Made by a program: the position numbers and the translations under genes
Source: Herbivorax alkaliphila
GTDB taxonomy: Bacteria; Bacillota; Clostridia; Acetivibrionales; Acetivibrionaceae
Direction of reading: 5' to 3'
DNA length: 64,000 bases
Assembly (NCBI RefSeq): GCF_030848475.1
Contig: NZ_JAVDDS010000011.1
Location: 1-64,000 of the forward strand
Shown: positions 33,829 through 44,474 of the stretch, piece by piece
How positions within the stretch are numbered: position 1 is the stretch's first letter
Layout: every line of letters begins with the position of its first letter
The notes under the pieces: model-generated
What the model saw: the letters and a program-made list of their open reading frames with translations, nothing else
Database searches by the model: none
What the model was told of the DNA's origin: nothing

Positions 33829-34542
33829 ATGAATTATAATTTTAAAAAAGTAATGAATAAGAATGCCTCAAAAGGCGTGGTTGTGTTACAAAAGTATAGT
33901 GCCAATTATGTAGCTGTATTTGGAGACACCTGCCTTTTAATCCAAAGTCCAAAAGGAGATTGGTACTTTTTTCAGTACACATTACCAGGGGTAGTTTTAA
34001 GTCGCGTAAATAAAAAATACTTAAAAAGTCTAGAAGATTTCAACAAAAAATATGAAACATCTTTTGATACAAGCCTTTACGTAAAAGGTGATTTTAATGT
34101 GGCCTTTAAAAGAGCTTCGGAATTACATAAACACTATAAAAAAGAATATTATGGTAAAGCAATTATTGATCTTAATATGGATTATAAGATATTAAGTAAA
34201 AATTGTACTACAGTTGTTTCTGATTTAATAGGTTTAGGAATATTAGATGATGGATCCTTTATTAAAGATTCACCTTTATTTAAAAGAAAGCTGTTTAGTA
34301 GAATATGTTCAGCGATACCAAATACAAACTTTTACTGTATGAAAAATATGTTTAATAACAGTGCATTTAGCTTTCAAGAATTTGTTGTGCAGCTTAATGA
34401 GAAAAAAGAATTGTTTAAAAAGAAGCTTAATAATCCAGTATACAGGCTTGTTTTTGGTAAATCCGCTAAAGATAGTATTTATTGGATAGAAAAACTTTCA
34501 GGGAGTCAAAATATTAACTATAGAATTACAGGTACTGGTTAG
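33829..34542 (+). CDS. Unknown protein with NCTT motif, possibly permuted-papain fold
   Basis: 237 residues from ATG 33829; in-frame starts at 33802 (TTG) and 33817 (ATG) are also possible, and no ribosome site decides. The segment FGDTCLLIQSPKGDWYFF followed ~90 residues later by YKILSKNCTTVV (N125-C126-T127-T128) resembles circularly permuted NlpC/P60-like or DUF4105-like proteins, where a histidine comes first and the cysteine of NCT later. Here the first position appears to be D33 rather than His, so activity is uncertain. No signal peptide or membrane helix seen. Fold assignment is inference. Confidence 0.6.
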   Translation: MNYNFKKVMNKNASKGVVVLQKYSANYVAVFGDTCLLIQSPKGDWYFFQYTLPGVVLSRVNKKYLKSLEDFNKKYETSFDTSLYVKGDFNVAFKRASELHKHYKKEYYGKAIIDLNMDYKILSKNCTTVVSDLIGLGILDDGSFIKDSPLFKRKLFSRICSAIPNTNFYCMKNMFNNSAFSFQEFVVQLNEKKELFKKKLNNPVYRLVFGKSAKDSIYWIEKLSGSQNINYRITGTG

Positions 34543-34728
34543 ATTTTTAAACATAGAATTAAAAAAATGAACCTTTTTGATAACAAAAACAATCCGCCAT
34601 AAAGAGTTTTTAAAAAAAGATAAAAACAATAGACAACTCTAAATGATATCTGATAAAATATAGTTGTGTATATAATATAGTCAATAAATAAATTTATTTA
34701 TATATTTTTAGGGGTAAGGAGGAATATT

Positions 34729-35424
34729 ATGGAGGTTAGTAAGTTATCAAGGAGGTTTTGGGCATATTTTTTTGACATTATTATTGTGACAGGTGTTTAT
34801 ACAGGCATTGTAACGGTTTTGCACATGTTAGGAAGGGACATACCTATTAAGGGGTTTTTAGAGAGGGATGTCAATGATGTGGCTTTAGTTTACCTAACTA
34901 TTGGTTTAGTGTATTTATTTTATGAAATTGTTTTTTTGTCTTCTAAATTTTCAAGCACTCCTGGAAAGCTAATTTTAAATCTTGAGGTTGTTTCCTGTAA
35001 AAAAAGCAGTGTTTTTGATGCTTTAATAAGATCATCTATTAAGGTTTTGGCTACTTTGACTCAAATAGTTCCTGTTGTATTTTTCATCATTTCAATTTTT
35101 ACAAAAAATAAACAAGCAGTACATGACATAGCATCAGATACAATTGTTATGCAAAAGAAAAAAAGAAAGGTAGTTCGCTCAAACAATGTGAATCCAAATG
35201 TAAATTTATTTGAGGAAATGAAAAGAAGGGGTCTTAGGACATATAGTGAACAAGTGGCCCTAGCAAAGGAATTAAATTGTTATAGAGGTGGAAAACCTGC
35301 TAACAGTTCATCATATGCATGGCTGGGAGTTTTAATATTCGTTTTTTCAATTGCATGTGGTATATTTTTTATTAGTTTTTTCTATCCAGATATTAAAAGC
35401 ATAACTTCTGTAGTTTCTATGTAA
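34729..35424 (+). CDS. RDD family membrane protein
   Basis: 231 residues. The N-terminus SRRFWAYFFDIIIV is a typical RDD opening, with three to four helices in residues ~10-130 and the late VHDIASDTIV motif. A cytosolic stretch (~140-205) and a last C-terminal helix (~205-225) extend it beyond the basic RDD unit. Some RDD proteins are cation antiporters; function here unknown. ATG start with TAAGGAGG upstream. Confidence 0.8.
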   Translation: MEVSKLSRRFWAYFFDIIIVTGVYTGIVTVLHMLGRDIPIKGFLERDVNDVALVYLTIGLVYLFYEIVFLSSKFSSTPGKLILNLEVVSCKKSSVFDALIRSSIKVLATLTQIVPVVFFIISIFTKNKQAVHDIASDTIVMQKKKRKVVRSNNVNPNVNLFEEMKRRGLRTYSEQVALAKELNCYRGGKPANSSSYAWLGVLIFVFSIACGIFFISFFYPDIKSITSVVSM

Positions 35425-35435
35425 TTGATTTATCG

Positions 35436-35478
35436 GTTTTGTATTACAGAAAGAAGATATTTTTCTGTAATACAAAAC
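35436..35478 (+). terminator. Long hairpin after the RDD gene
   Basis: GTTTTGTATTACAGAAA (35436-35452) pairs with TTTTCTGTAATACAAAAC (35461-35478) almost perfectly. It lies 12 bases after the RDD stop; the T-rich tail is weak. Confidence 0.65.
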
Positions 35479-35519
35479 TTGTCATTTAAATATAACATAA
35501 AACAGAGAGGAAAACACAA

Positions 35520-36317
35520 ATGAAAAAAAAATTAAAGTTGCCAGAAATTATAGTTATTGCAGTTTTGACGTATCTTTTTGTTACTTGGTCAATGGTTATT
35601 GCTATTGATTTGTTGAATTTAGGAGGATTATCAGACTGGTTAGTTTCAAGGTTAGCTTCAAAGGACATTGATATTGCCTTGGTTTGGATTTATATGTTTA
35701 CAGAAGGAGGTCCAACTGAAATATTTCAGTGGTCTTTTCTTTCTTTAAGTGTACTTGCATGTGGAGTTATAAGTGGATTGCATATCAAAAACAAACAATT
35801 ATCAAGATGTTTTCTAATGCTAGGTTTTGGAATGGCTCTTATGCTCATGGAAGATGCAGGTAATATTAGGCATCTTATGTCTAAGGCTGTAAGCATTCTA
35901 TTTTATTCTGAATATACTGGTTCAAATTCTAATCCCTATGCCATCGCTACAGAACTTATCTTTTATGCTTTTTTAGGTTTCTTAATGCTTTTTCCTTTGA
36001 TTATGCATGGAAAATCACTTTTGAAGTCTGTAAAATGCAAAAAAAGTGTAATTTTTCTACTGATAGGTTATTGTGCCTATGGTTTGGCATCCTTTGCATC
36101 TGCTACACGAAATATTGGACACTGGTATCAACGCCTAGGAGAGGGAATTATGAACTTTTTTTCTGTCACTGAAAGGGCGGCATGGTATTCAGTTAGCTTA
36201 GGATTTTATCTTGTAGATTTTTGGATTGAAGAATCTGTTGAATTAATAGGTGCAAGTTTTATTTTTGTCGGTCTTATATCATATGCAATATCATTAAAAA
36301 ATGATGATTCAAGATAA
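35520..36317 (+). CDS. Polytopic membrane protein of unknown function
   Basis: 265 residues with about six membrane helices (roughly 10-32, 60-85, 95-115, 140-160, 175-195, 235-258) and polar loops including TRNIGHWYQRLGEG. No family recognised. Start ATG follows GAGAGGAAAACACAA. It has its own upstream terminator, and a truncated repeat element begins 14 bases after its stop. Confidence 0.65.
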   Translation: MKKKLKLPEIIVIAVLTYLFVTWSMVIAIDLLNLGGLSDWLVSRLASKDIDIALVWIYMFTEGGPTEIFQWSFLSLSVLACGVISGLHIKNKQLSRCFLMLGFGMALMLMEDAGNIRHLMSKAVSILFYSEYTGSNSNPYAIATELIFYAFLGFLMLFPLIMHGKSLLKSVKCKKSVIFLLIGYCAYGLASFASATRNIGHWYQRLGEGIMNFFSVTERAAWYSVSLGFYLVDFWIEESVELIGASFIFVGLISYAISLKNDDSR

Positions 36318-36331
36318 AGGTTAGAAGGTTA

Positions 36332-36389
36332 TTAAATCATAGAGATTTTGTCCTTTAAAATAGGGTGCTATTTTTAAGGCATTCCTAAG
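36332..36389 (-). repeat. Dispersed structured repeat, copy 3 (partial, opposite strand)
   Basis: Reverse-complemented, these 58 bases align without gaps to the first 58 bases of copy 2 (51503-51560), with about nine differences. The 3' part of the element is absent: the sequence at and below 36331 is unrelated and the preceding gene ends at 36317. So this is a half element that cannot form the outer hairpin. Confidence 0.8.
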
Positions 36390-36511
36390 TATTTAAATAT
36401 TTCAATTGATTAAAAGGCAAGAAGAAGCTAAAGTTTTTTCTTGTCTTTTGATGGTGAACTTGATAACCTAAGGGTTAGTACATTATTGAGTTATTTTTGG
36501 AGGTGCATTAA

Positions 36512-38869
36512 GTGAAATCGAAAAAAATAAGAAAGAAAAAAAATACCCAAAAGAAAAAGGGAATAAAAAAATATAATCATGAAATAGTAGGCATATTATT
36601 GCTAGCAGCAGGTCTAATAGTCTTTTCAAGTATCTTTTTTGAGGACTCAATGGGGCCTTTTGGATCTTATGTTAAAAATATTATTTTAGGGTTTATGGGA
36701 GCACCAGGTTTTTTTGTATCGCCTTTGATAATAGTTTATTCATTTTTTATTATTTTTAAAAAGAATAATCGTGATTTAAATTTAAAAATAAGTTATAGTT
36801 TTATACTTGTACTTTTAGTATCTGCCCTAGTCCAGACAGGTTTTTACGATGAAGGTGATTATCACCAAAAGGGTGTGATTTCTAGTATAAAAGATTTTTA
36901 CGTAAATGGGAGAGACTTAGCTGGTGGAGGAGTATTAGGCGGATTGATAAGTATTCCTTTTCTTTTAATGTTTAAAGAGTTAGGCACTATAATTATCCTT
37001 ACTACAGCTGGAATAATAAATGTTATCCTTATTACGAATATATCCATTGCAGGAGTTATAGTTAAAATTAAAAACGGCATTTTAAGTTTAGTTAAAAAAG
37101 TGGAAAACAAATTAAAATTAAGTGATAAAGAAATAAAAAATGAACTTATAGAAGAAACTGATGAACCTGATATTGTTATGAATGGTGAAAGATTGCCCAA
37201 AGTAGTTGATATAAATAGAGGTAAGAAAAAGAATAAAAAAGAAAATCAAAAAGAGGATGGTTCTTTAGAAGAAGGTGAAGTATTAGAAAAAGTAGATGTT
37301 GAAAATAAAGAAGTGGATTTTATAGTAAAAGATATTAAAAAAAGCGAGAATTCTTCAGAGGCTGTAGAAAAAATTGCAGATAGTGTTAATAAGGAGATAA
37401 ATTCAAAAACTAAAACCAATATTGATTATAAGTATCCTTATTTAGAGCTTTTAGATGATGGTTCCACAATAAGCAGTGATGCTGTTAATTGTAGAAAATC
37501 TGCATTAAAAGGGGCAAAAAAACTTGAGGAAACATTAAAGAGTTTTGGTGTAGATGCAAAAGTAATAAATGTGAGTATGGGACCTGCTGTTACAAGATAT
37601 GAATTGCAGCCTAGTGCAGGTGTAAAGGTGAGTAAAATTGTAGGATTATCAGATGATATATGCTTAAATCTTGCAGCTTCAGGAGTAAGAATGGAAGCTC
37701 CTATTCCAGGAAAGGCTGCAATTGGGATTGAAGTGCCAAATGAAAAAATGGTACCGGTGCTTTTAAAAGATGTTATAGAGTCTAGGGAATTTAAAGAGTA
37801 TGATTCTAAACTTGCTTTTTCATTGGGAAAGGATATTTCAGGTCAAAACACTGTAGCAGATATAGCAAAAATGCCTCATGTATTGGTGGCTGGAGCCACA
37901 GGTTCTGGAAAGAGTGTTTGTATTAACAGTCTTATTATAAGTCTTTTATACAAGTCCTCTCCAAATGAAGTTAAACTTTTAATGATTGATCCTAAAGTGG
38001 TTGAACTGGGTATATATAATGGAATTCCCCATCTGTTAATACCTGTTGTTACAGAACCTAAAAAGGCAGCAGGGGCATTAAACTGGGCTGTTCAGGAGAT
38101 GGAAGAGAGGTATAAGCTTTTTGCCCAAAAGGGTGTGAGAGATATTAAGGGGTATAATGATGTGGTAAATACAGATGAAGGTGAGGAAACTTTACCTCAG
38201 GTAGTGATAATTATAGATGAACTTGCTGATTTAATGATGGTTGCACCAAATGATGTGGAAGATGCAATATGTAGATTAGCTCAAATGGCACGTGCTGCGG
38301 GAATGCATCTTGTAATTGCCACACAAAGACCTTCAGTGAACGTAATAACAGGTGTGATTAAGGCAAATATACCATCTAGGATAGCCTTTTCGGTTTCTTC
38401 TCAGGTGGATTCAAGAACTATAATTGATATGTCAGGTGCTGAAAAGCTTCTTGGAAAGGGAGATATGCTTTTTTATCCAGTAGGGGAGCCAAAACCAGTT
38501 AGAGTAAAGGGAGCCTTTGTATCTGACAAAGAAGTTGAAAGAGTTGTAGAGTATATTAAATCCCAAGGTGATGCAGAATATAATGAGGATATAATAGAGG
38601 AGATTAATACTGAAAGAGAAGTAATGGATAAAGATTCAGGTGATAGTGATGAACTATTACCACAGGCAATTGAACTTGTTGTTGAAGCAGGTCAAGCCTC
38701 TGTATCTATGATTCAGAGAAAGTTTAAAGTTGGATATGCAAGAGCAGCTAGGATTGTGGATCAGATGGAGGAAAGAGGCATTGTAGGAGGTTTTGAAGGA
38801 AGTAAACCAAGACAAGTACTAATTACCAAGCTTCAGCTTCAGGAGCTTGAAATGAGAAATGACAATTAA
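36512..38869 (+). CDS. FtsK/SpoIIIE DNA translocase
   Basis: 785 residues: four or so N-terminal membrane helices (~25-190), a charged linker (~195-310), the alpha/beta motor with Walker A GATGSGKS at 461-468 and Walker [12 protein letters not shown], and a C-terminal winged-helix gamma domain (~715-780) that reads polar DNA motifs. It pumps chromosome ends across the division or sporulation septum. GTG start with GGAGGTG upstream. FtsK and SpoIIIE cannot be told apart from sequence alone; only one is in the window. Confidence 0.95.
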   Translation: MKSKKIRKKKNTQKKKGIKKYNHEIVGILLLAAGLIVFSSIFFEDSMGPFGSYVKNIILGFMGAPGFFVSPLIIVYSFFIIFKKNNRDLNLKISYSFILVLLVSALVQTGFYDEGDYHQKGVISSIKDFYVNGRDLAGGGVLGGLISIPFLLMFKELGTIIILTTAGIINVILITNISIAGVIVKIKNGILSLVKKVENKLKLSDKEIKNELIEETDEPDIVMNGERLPKVVDINRGKKKNKKENQKEDGSLEEGEVLEKVDVENKEVDFIVKDIKKSENSSEAVEKIADSVNKEINSKTKTNIDYKYPYLELLDDGSTISSDAVNCRKSALKGAKKLEETLKSFGVDAKVINVSMGPAVTRYELQPSAGVKVSKIVGLSDDICLNLAASGVRMEAPIPGKAAIGIEVPNEKMVPVLLKDVIESREFKEYDSKLAFSLGKDISGQNTVADIAKMPHVLVAGATGSGKSVCINSLIISLLYKSSPNEVKLLMIDPKVVELGIYNGIPHLLIPVVTEPKKAAGALNWAVQEMEERYKLFAQKGVRDIKGYNDVVNTDEGEETLPQVVIIIDELADLMMVAPNDVEDAICRLAQMARAAGMHLVIATQRPSVNVITGVIKANIPSRIAFSVSSQVDSRTIIDMSGAEKLLGKGDMLFYPVGEPKPVRVKGAFVSDKEVERVVEYIKSQGDAEYNEDIIEEINTEREVMDKDSGDSDELLPQAIELVVEAGQASVSMIQRKFKVGYARAARIVDQMEERGIVGGFEGSKPRQVLITKLQLQELEMRNDN

Positions 38870-38923
38870 AGTGAACCTTATATAAGGTGTTTAGAATAAT
38901 ATAAAGTGTTTTGGAGTGAATAA

Positions 38924-40798
38924 ATGAGTTTTTTACCTATGACAAAAAAAGATATGATTGAAAGAGGATGGGAGCAGCTGGACTTTTTATATATTAGTGG
39001 AGATGCATATGTAGACCATCCAAGCTTTGGACATGCAATAATAACAAGAGTTTTAGAAAGTGAAGGATATAGAGTTGGCATAATAGCACAACCTAATTGG
39101 AGGAAAAATGAAGATTTTTTGAAACTGGGAAAGCCCAGACTTGCAGTGCTTATTTCCTCAGGAGTTATAGATTCGATGGTAAATCACTATACAGCAAGTA
39201 AAAAACCTAGGAGTAAGGACTTATATTCTCCAGGGGGAAAGTCACATAAAAGACCTGACAGAGCTGTAATGGTTTATACAAACAAGGCAAAAGAGCTATT
39301 TAAAGATGTTCCTGTTATAATAGGTGGAATTGAAGCAAGTTTAAGAAGATTTGCACATTATGATTACTGGGATAATAAGGTGAGGCGTTCAATACTTGCA
39401 GATTCTAGGGCAGATCTTTTAATGTATGGAATGGGTGAAAAGTCTGTACTGCAAATTGCTGCTATTTTAGATAAAGGAGCTCCAATAAGCAAAATAAAAG
39501 ATATAAATGGAACTGCCTATATTTCAAGAAAAGAAAATCTTCCAAATTCAATAAAAGAATTTCTGTACGAAGGTAAAAGTAAAGATAGTTACGAGTTGTT
39601 GTCATCTTTTGAGGAAGTTTCAAAAAATAAAAATGAGTATGCCAAGGCTTTTATTACTCAGTACAATGAGCAGAATTCCTTTAATGGAAAAACATTGATA
39701 CAACCCCATAAAGAACAATTTTTAGTGCAAAATCCTCCAGGAATGCCTCTAACCGAAAAAGAGATGGACAGAATATACTCACTGCCTTATGAGAGAACTT
39801 ATCATCCCCAATATCAAAAAGATGGAGGGATTCCTGCAATAAATGAAGTGGAATTTAGTATAACGAGCCATAGAGGGTGTTATGGTGGATGTTCTTTTTG
39901 TGCATTGAATTTTCATCAGGGAAGAGTTATACAGAAAAGAAGTAAGGCGTCAATAGTAAATGAAGCAAAAAAAATAATATGGAGTCCTGACTTTAAGGGA
40001 TATATACATGATATAGGAGGACCGACAGCAAATTTTAGAAATCGGTCCTGTGTCAAGCAAGAAAAAAATGGAGTTTGTAAAAAAAGACAGTGCCTTTATC
40101 CTGCTCCTTGTAAAAACTTACAGGCAGATCATGATGACTATTTGGAAATTTTAAAAGAAGTGAGAAATATTCCTGAGATAAAAAAAGTTTTTATTCGCTC
40201 GGGAATACGCTATGACTATCTTATGTTAGATAAAAATGATAAATTCTTTAAAGAATTATGTGAGCATCATGTAAGCGGACAATTAAAAGTTGCTCCAGAA
40301 CATGTATCTCAACGTGTTTTGGACAAAATGGGGAAGCCTGATAGAAGGGTATATGATAGATTTTCAAAAAAATTCTACAAAATAAATAAAGAGCTTGGTA
40401 AAGAGCAGTATCTGGTGCCATATCTTATATCCAGCCATCCAGGAAGTGATCTTGATGCGGCAATAGAACTTGCAGAATATTTAAGGGATTTAAACTATAC
40501 ACCTTTGCAGGTACAGGATTTTTATCCAACACCGGGGACACTGTCAACGTGCATGTTTTATACAGGACTAGATCCTCGTACAATGAAAAAAGTTTATGTG
40601 CCAAGAACAGGTAAAGAAAAGGCAATGCAAAGAGCACTGCTTCAGTATCGTAAAAAAGAAAACTATAAAATTGTTTTTGAGGCTTTAAAAAAAGCTGGCA
40701 GAGAAGATTTAATAGGGTTTGGAAAAAAGTGTCTTATAAAACCATTGAAAAGAAAGAGAAGAAAGAGGAAAATTGACAATAGAAAGAGAATGAAATAA
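38924..40798 (+). CDS. YgiQ family radical SAM protein
   Basis: 624 residues with the cluster motif C319-x3-C323-x2-C326 (CYGGCSFC) inside [20 protein letters not shown], an N-terminal B12-binding-like region (~15-200) and a basic C-terminal tail. The family is widespread but its reaction is not established. It is co-oriented 54 bases after the FtsK gene and before folD. Confidence 0.93.
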   Translation: MSFLPMTKKDMIERGWEQLDFLYISGDAYVDHPSFGHAIITRVLESEGYRVGIIAQPNWRKNEDFLKLGKPRLAVLISSGVIDSMVNHYTASKKPRSKDLYSPGGKSHKRPDRAVMVYTNKAKELFKDVPVIIGGIEASLRRFAHYDYWDNKVRRSILADSRADLLMYGMGEKSVLQIAAILDKGAPISKIKDINGTAYISRKENLPNSIKEFLYEGKSKDSYELLSSFEEVSKNKNEYAKAFITQYNEQNSFNGKTLIQPHKEQFLVQNPPGMPLTEKEMDRIYSLPYERTYHPQYQKDGGIPAINEVEFSITSHRGCYGGCSFCALNFHQGRVIQKRSKASIVNEAKKIIWSPDFKGYIHDIGGPTANFRNRSCVKQEKNGVCKKRQCLYPAPCKNLQADHDDYLEILKEVRNIPEIKKVFIRSGIRYDYLMLDKNDKFFKELCEHHVSGQLKVAPEHVSQRVLDKMGKPDRRVYDRFSKKFYKINKELGKEQYLVPYLISSHPGSDLDAAIELAEYLRDLNYTPLQVQDFYPTPGTLSTCMFYTGLDPRTMKKVYVPRTGKEKAMQRALLQYRKKENYKIVFEALKKAGREDLIGFGKKCLIKPLKRKRRKRKIDNRKRMK

Positions 40799-40914
40799 AA
40801 TGAAAGCGTTAAGAGTATAAGATAAACCTTCTATCAGAGAGGGATAAAATTAAATGCAAAATCAGATAAAATATCTTAGGTTTAGCATTAAAAACAAAAG
40901 AGAGGTAGGTAAAA

Positions 40915-41772
40915 ATGGCTGGAAAGGTATTAAACGGAAAAGAATTGGCAACAAAAATAAAGAGTGAGTTAAAATCAGAAGTGGAGACGCTTAAAGAAAA
41001 AGGAATTTTACCAGGGTTAGCTGTTGTAATTGTAGGGGATGATTCTGCATCTAGGGTATATGTAAATTCAAAAAAGAAGTCCTGTGAAAACATTGGAATA
41101 GAATCTTTTGAATATGCCCTAAGTGAATATGTTAGTGAAGATGAGTTAATTGAATTAATACATAAATTAAATAATGACGAAAAAGTTAATGGAATACTGG
41201 TTCAACTACCGTTGCCTAAGCAAATTAATGAAGATAGAGTGATTAATTCAATTGATCCTAAAAAAGATGTGGATGCTTTTCATCCAATAAATGTAGGAAA
41301 ACTTATGACGGGAAATCCTGTATTTTTACCCTGTACTCCTGCTGGTGTTATGGAACTAATAAAAGAAAGTGGAATTGATATTACAGGTAAAGAATGTGTA
41401 GTGGTAGGAAGAAGTAATATTGTTGGTAAGCCAATGGCTATGCTCTTGTTGGCTCAAAATGGAACAGTTACAGTATGCCATTCAAAAACAAAAGACATTG
41501 AAAAAAAGGTTAAAAATGCTGATATTGTAATAGCAGCTGTGGGAAAACCTGAATTTATAAAGGGAGATATTATAAAGCCTGGTGCAGTGGTAATAGATGT
41601 AGGTATTAACAGATTAGAAGGAAAAAAGCTTGTAGGTGATGTAGAGTTTGAAACAGCAAGTGGTGTGGCTTCAGCAATAACTCCAGTTCCAAGAGGGGTT
41701 GGTCCTATGACCATTGCAATGCTTATGAAAAATACAGTTAAAGCTGCTATACTTCAGAAAGAAGGTATTTAG
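40915..41772 (+). CDS. folD: Methylenetetrahydrofolate dehydrogenase/cyclohydrolase FolD
   Basis: 285 residues, bifunctional one-carbon enzyme. Seen are YVNSKKKSCENIGI with the catalytic lysine, VQLPLPKQIN, the NADP loop VVGRSNIVGKP, and the C-terminal TPVPRGVGPMTIAML. Start ATG after AGAGAGGTAGG. The next gene begins three bases after its stop, so they are coupled. Confidence 0.97.
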   Translation: MAGKVLNGKELATKIKSELKSEVETLKEKGILPGLAVVIVGDDSASRVYVNSKKKSCENIGIESFEYALSEYVSEDELIELIHKLNNDEKVNGILVQLPLPKQINEDRVINSIDPKKDVDAFHPINVGKLMTGNPVFLPCTPAGVMELIKESGIDITGKECVVVGRSNIVGKPMAMLLLAQNGTVTVCHSKTKDIEKKVKNADIVIAAVGKPEFIKGDIIKPGAVVIDVGINRLEGKKLVGDVEFETASGVASAITPVPRGVGPMTIAMLMKNTVKAAILQKEGI

Positions 41773-41774
41773 AA

Positions 41775-42470
41775 TTGCTAAAAGAAAGTATTCTAAGATA
41801 TCAAACAGAACTTCAGGATATCAGAAGAAAACATGACAAAATAAAAAACTATTATTACAAACAAAAGGGTAGAAAAGAACAATTGACGGAACAGCGATTA
41901 AAGCTTGAAAAAACTCTTCAAAGCTGTATTGACAATATAGAGCTTTTAGAGAAAGTTCGAATACTTCTAGGAAGAGTTTCAGAGTTTGCAAGAGAGCAGG
42001 CTAGGATTCAGATAGAGTCGCTGGTGACCAACTGTCTTCAATATATTTTTGATACTAATTTAGAGTTTGGAATTGAAATTAATGAAGTCAGGGGAAGACC
42101 TGAAGCTGAGTTTTTTGTTATCAGTAATTTTACTGGACAGGTTATAAAAACAAAGCCACAGGAAGCACGAGGTGGAGGTGTAATAGACATTATATCTCTG
42201 GCAATAAGAATTGCAATGTTAGAATGCAGTGATGATGAAATTAAAGGGCCTGTTATTTTGGATGAACCTGCAAAACATGTTAGTGATGATTACATTGTAC
42301 AGGTGTCTGAATTTTTGAAGCAAGTTACTTTGATGTTTAAAAGACAGGTAATAATGGTTACTCATAATAAACATTTAAGTGAAATGGCGGATAAATGGTA
42401 TAAAGTTGAAATGGTTGATGGTGTAAGTATAGTTAAAACAGATGAAGCAGAAATTTTGAAAAATTATTAA
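41775..42470 (+). CDS. Half ABC/SMC-type ATPase lobe (no Walker A)
   Basis: 231 residues. Residues 1-75 form a coiled coil rich in Lys, Glu and Gln. The rest looks like the C-terminal lobe of a SbcC/RecN-type ATPase: a signature-like ARGGG at 131-135 followed by a hydrophobic helix, Walker B VILDEP at 160-165, and an H-loop THN at 196-198. There is no Walker A P-loop anywhere in the protein, nor in its immediate neighbours. TTG start three bases after folD. It may pair with a separately encoded N-lobe or act as a non-hydrolysing partner; both are inference. Confidence 0.8.
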   Translation: MLKESILRYQTELQDIRRKHDKIKNYYYKQKGRKEQLTEQRLKLEKTLQSCIDNIELLEKVRILLGRVSEFAREQARIQIESLVTNCLQYIFDTNLEFGIEINEVRGRPEAEFFVISNFTGQVIKTKPQEARGGGVIDIISLAIRIAMLECSDDEIKGPVILDEPAKHVSDDYIVQVSEFLKQVTLMFKRQVIMVTHNKHLSEMADKWYKVEMVDGVSIVKTDEAEILKNY

Positions 42471-42683
42471 TTATTTTTCCTATAATTAATAAATTAAGAA
42501 GAACTAATAAAACACTGTTTTTTAGAGCTTCTATAAAGGAAAATTCTATATGTGATATAAAATAAGAGAAGGGGAAGCTAATTGATTCTTGACATAAAAT
42601 TTAAAAAAGTTTAAAATGAAAAAGTACGTGTATGTACAAAGTTTTTAACATATTAATTTGACCATTGAAAACTGAATAAGGAG

Positions 42684-44261
42684 GTGTGTGCTATAGCTAA
42701 TTTTATTATTGGATTAAGTATTGGTATAGTAATTGCAGTAATTGCTTCAATTATTGCTTCAGGAATAAGTTTTAAAAAAGGAATTGAGTTTAGAAGGAAA
42801 AAGGCAGAGGCTGAAATAGGCAGTGCTGAGGAAGAAGCAAAAAAGATAGTCAGCGAGGGGCAAAAGTTAGCTGAAGGTAAAAAAAGGGAAGTACTTCTTG
42901 AAGCTAAAGAAGAAGTTCATAAAAGCAGGGTTGAGCTTGACAGAGAAATAAAAGACAGAAGAAATGACCTTCAAAGGCAGGAGAGAAGACTTGTTCAAAA
43001 AGAAGAAACCTTGGACAGAAAAATTGATACATTAGAGCAAAAAGAAGAGGTTTTAAGCAAAAAGAACAAAGAAATTCAAGAGCTGGAAGAAAAAACTGTT
43101 GAACTTCAAAAACGACAGCTGGAAGAGTTGGAGAAAATATCAGGACTTTCAGTTGACGAAGCTAAAGATGTTCTTTTAAGAAATGTTGAAAGTGAAGTTA
43201 GACATGAAATGGCAATACTAATTAAGGACATTGAAGCTAGGGCAAGAGATGAAGCTGATTCAAAAGCAAAAGAAATAGTTGCTATGTCCATTCAAAAGTG
43301 TTCTGCAGATCATGTTTCAGAAATTACTGTTTCTGTTGTTCCACTGCCAAACGATGAAATGAAGGGAAGAATAATAGGTAGGGAAGGTAGAAATATTAGA
43401 ACTTTAGAAACATTGACAGGAATTGATCTTATCATTGATGATACGCCAGAAGCTGTTATATTGTCAGGGTTTGATCCAATAAAAAGAGAGGTTGCAAGAA
43501 TAACTCTTGAAAAGCTTATTCTCGATGGAAGAATACATCCTGCAAGAATTGAAGAGATGGTTGAAAAAGCTAAAAAAGAAGTTGAAAATACCATCAGGCA
43601 GGAAGGGGATAACGCTACTTTTGAAACTGGTGTACATGGTTTACATCCTGAATTAATTAAGCTTTTAGGAAAACTAAAGTTTAGAACCAGCTATGGTCAG
43701 AATGTATTAACTCACTCAATTGAAGTAGCTCATTTGGCAGGGATAATGGCTGCTGAACTTGGAGGAGATGTAAACATGGCAAAGAGAGCTGGTTTGCTTC
43801 ATGATATAGGTAAAGCTGTAGATCATGAAGTTGAAGGTTCACATGTAACTATTGGTGCAGATTTGGCTAAGAAGTACAGAGAAAGTGTAGATATAGTAAG
43901 TGCCATTGCATCCCACCACGGTGATACGGAAGCAACCACAATGGTAGCAGTTTTAATACAGGCTGCTGATTCAATTTCTGCAGCAAGACCAGGTGCAAGA
44001 AGAGAAACTTTAGAGTCTTATATCAAGAGACTTGAGAAATTAGAGGAAATAGCTAATTCCTTTGACTCAGTTGATAAGTGCTTTGCTATTCAAGCTGGAA
44101 GGGAAATACGTATTATGGTTAAACCTGAAGAGGTATCCGATCCTGAAATTTCCTTAGTTGCAAGAGAGATAGTAAAGAAAATTGAAAATGAACTTGATTA
44201 CCCAGGTCAAATAAAGGTAAATGCTATTAGGGAAACTAGATTCATTGAGTATGCTAAATAA
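42684..44261 (+). CDS. rny: Ribonuclease Y
   Basis: 525 residues from GTG 42684: N-terminal membrane helix (~8-28), long coiled coil (~30-190), KH domain with [12 protein letters not shown], and HD domain with [12 protein letters not shown]. It starts bulk mRNA decay from the inner membrane. The start is odd: AAGGAG (42678-42683) touches the GTG, and the only other in-frame codon at a good distance is ATA at 42693, giving MANFIIGL. Other GTGs nearby are out of frame and stop at once. Order rny-ymdB-spoVS is the same as in Bacillus. Confidence 0.95.
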   Translation: MCAIANFIIGLSIGIVIAVIASIIASGISFKKGIEFRRKKAEAEIGSAEEEAKKIVSEGQKLAEGKKREVLLEAKEEVHKSRVELDREIKDRRNDLQRQERRLVQKEETLDRKIDTLEQKEEVLSKKNKEIQELEEKTVELQKRQLEELEKISGLSVDEAKDVLLRNVESEVRHEMAILIKDIEARARDEADSKAKEIVAMSIQKCSADHVSEITVSVVPLPNDEMKGRIIGREGRNIRTLETLTGIDLIIDDTPEAVILSGFDPIKREVARITLEKLILDGRIHPARIEEMVEKAKKEVENTIRQEGDNATFETGVHGLHPELIKLLGKLKFRTSYGQNVLTHSIEVAHLAGIMAAELGGDVNMAKRAGLLHDIGKAVDHEVEGSHVTIGADLAKKYRESVDIVSAIASHHGDTEATTMVAVLIQAADSISAARPGARRETLESYIKRLEKLEEIANSFDSVDKCFAIQAGREIRIMVKPEEVSDPEISLVAREIVKKIENELDYPGQIKVNAIRETRFIEYAK

Positions 44262-44285
44262 ATTAGTAAAAGTGGAGTATATTAT

Positions 44286-44322
44286 AAAATTTTAGGTGGA
44301 GTTGTTCTCCACCTAAAATTTT
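44286..44322 (+). terminator. Terminator after rny
   Basis: A 16-bp perfect hairpin, arms 44286-44301 and 44307-44322 around TTGTT, with TTTT ending the second arm, 24 bases after the rny stop. Confidence 0.8.
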
Positions 44323-44370
44323 GGAAAATAACTCATATAATGTCTTAAAAGCATGTAAAAAAATAGACTA

Positions 44371-44409
44371 CTAAAAATAATAAGCGTGATTCACGCTTAT
44401 TATTTTTAG
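44371..44409. repeat. Perfect 19-bp inverted repeat before ymdB
   Basis: CTAAAAATAATAAGCGTGA (44371-44389) and its exact reverse complement (44391-44409) are separated by a single base. A-run and T-run ends make it look like a bidirectional terminator. It follows the rny terminator by 48 bases and precedes the TTG of ymdB by 65. Confidence 0.8.
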
Positions 44410-44474
44410 TTATGAATGTCTTATATAAAGTTGAGTGGGAAATCTTGCTTAAGCCTAGAAACGGAGGATATACA

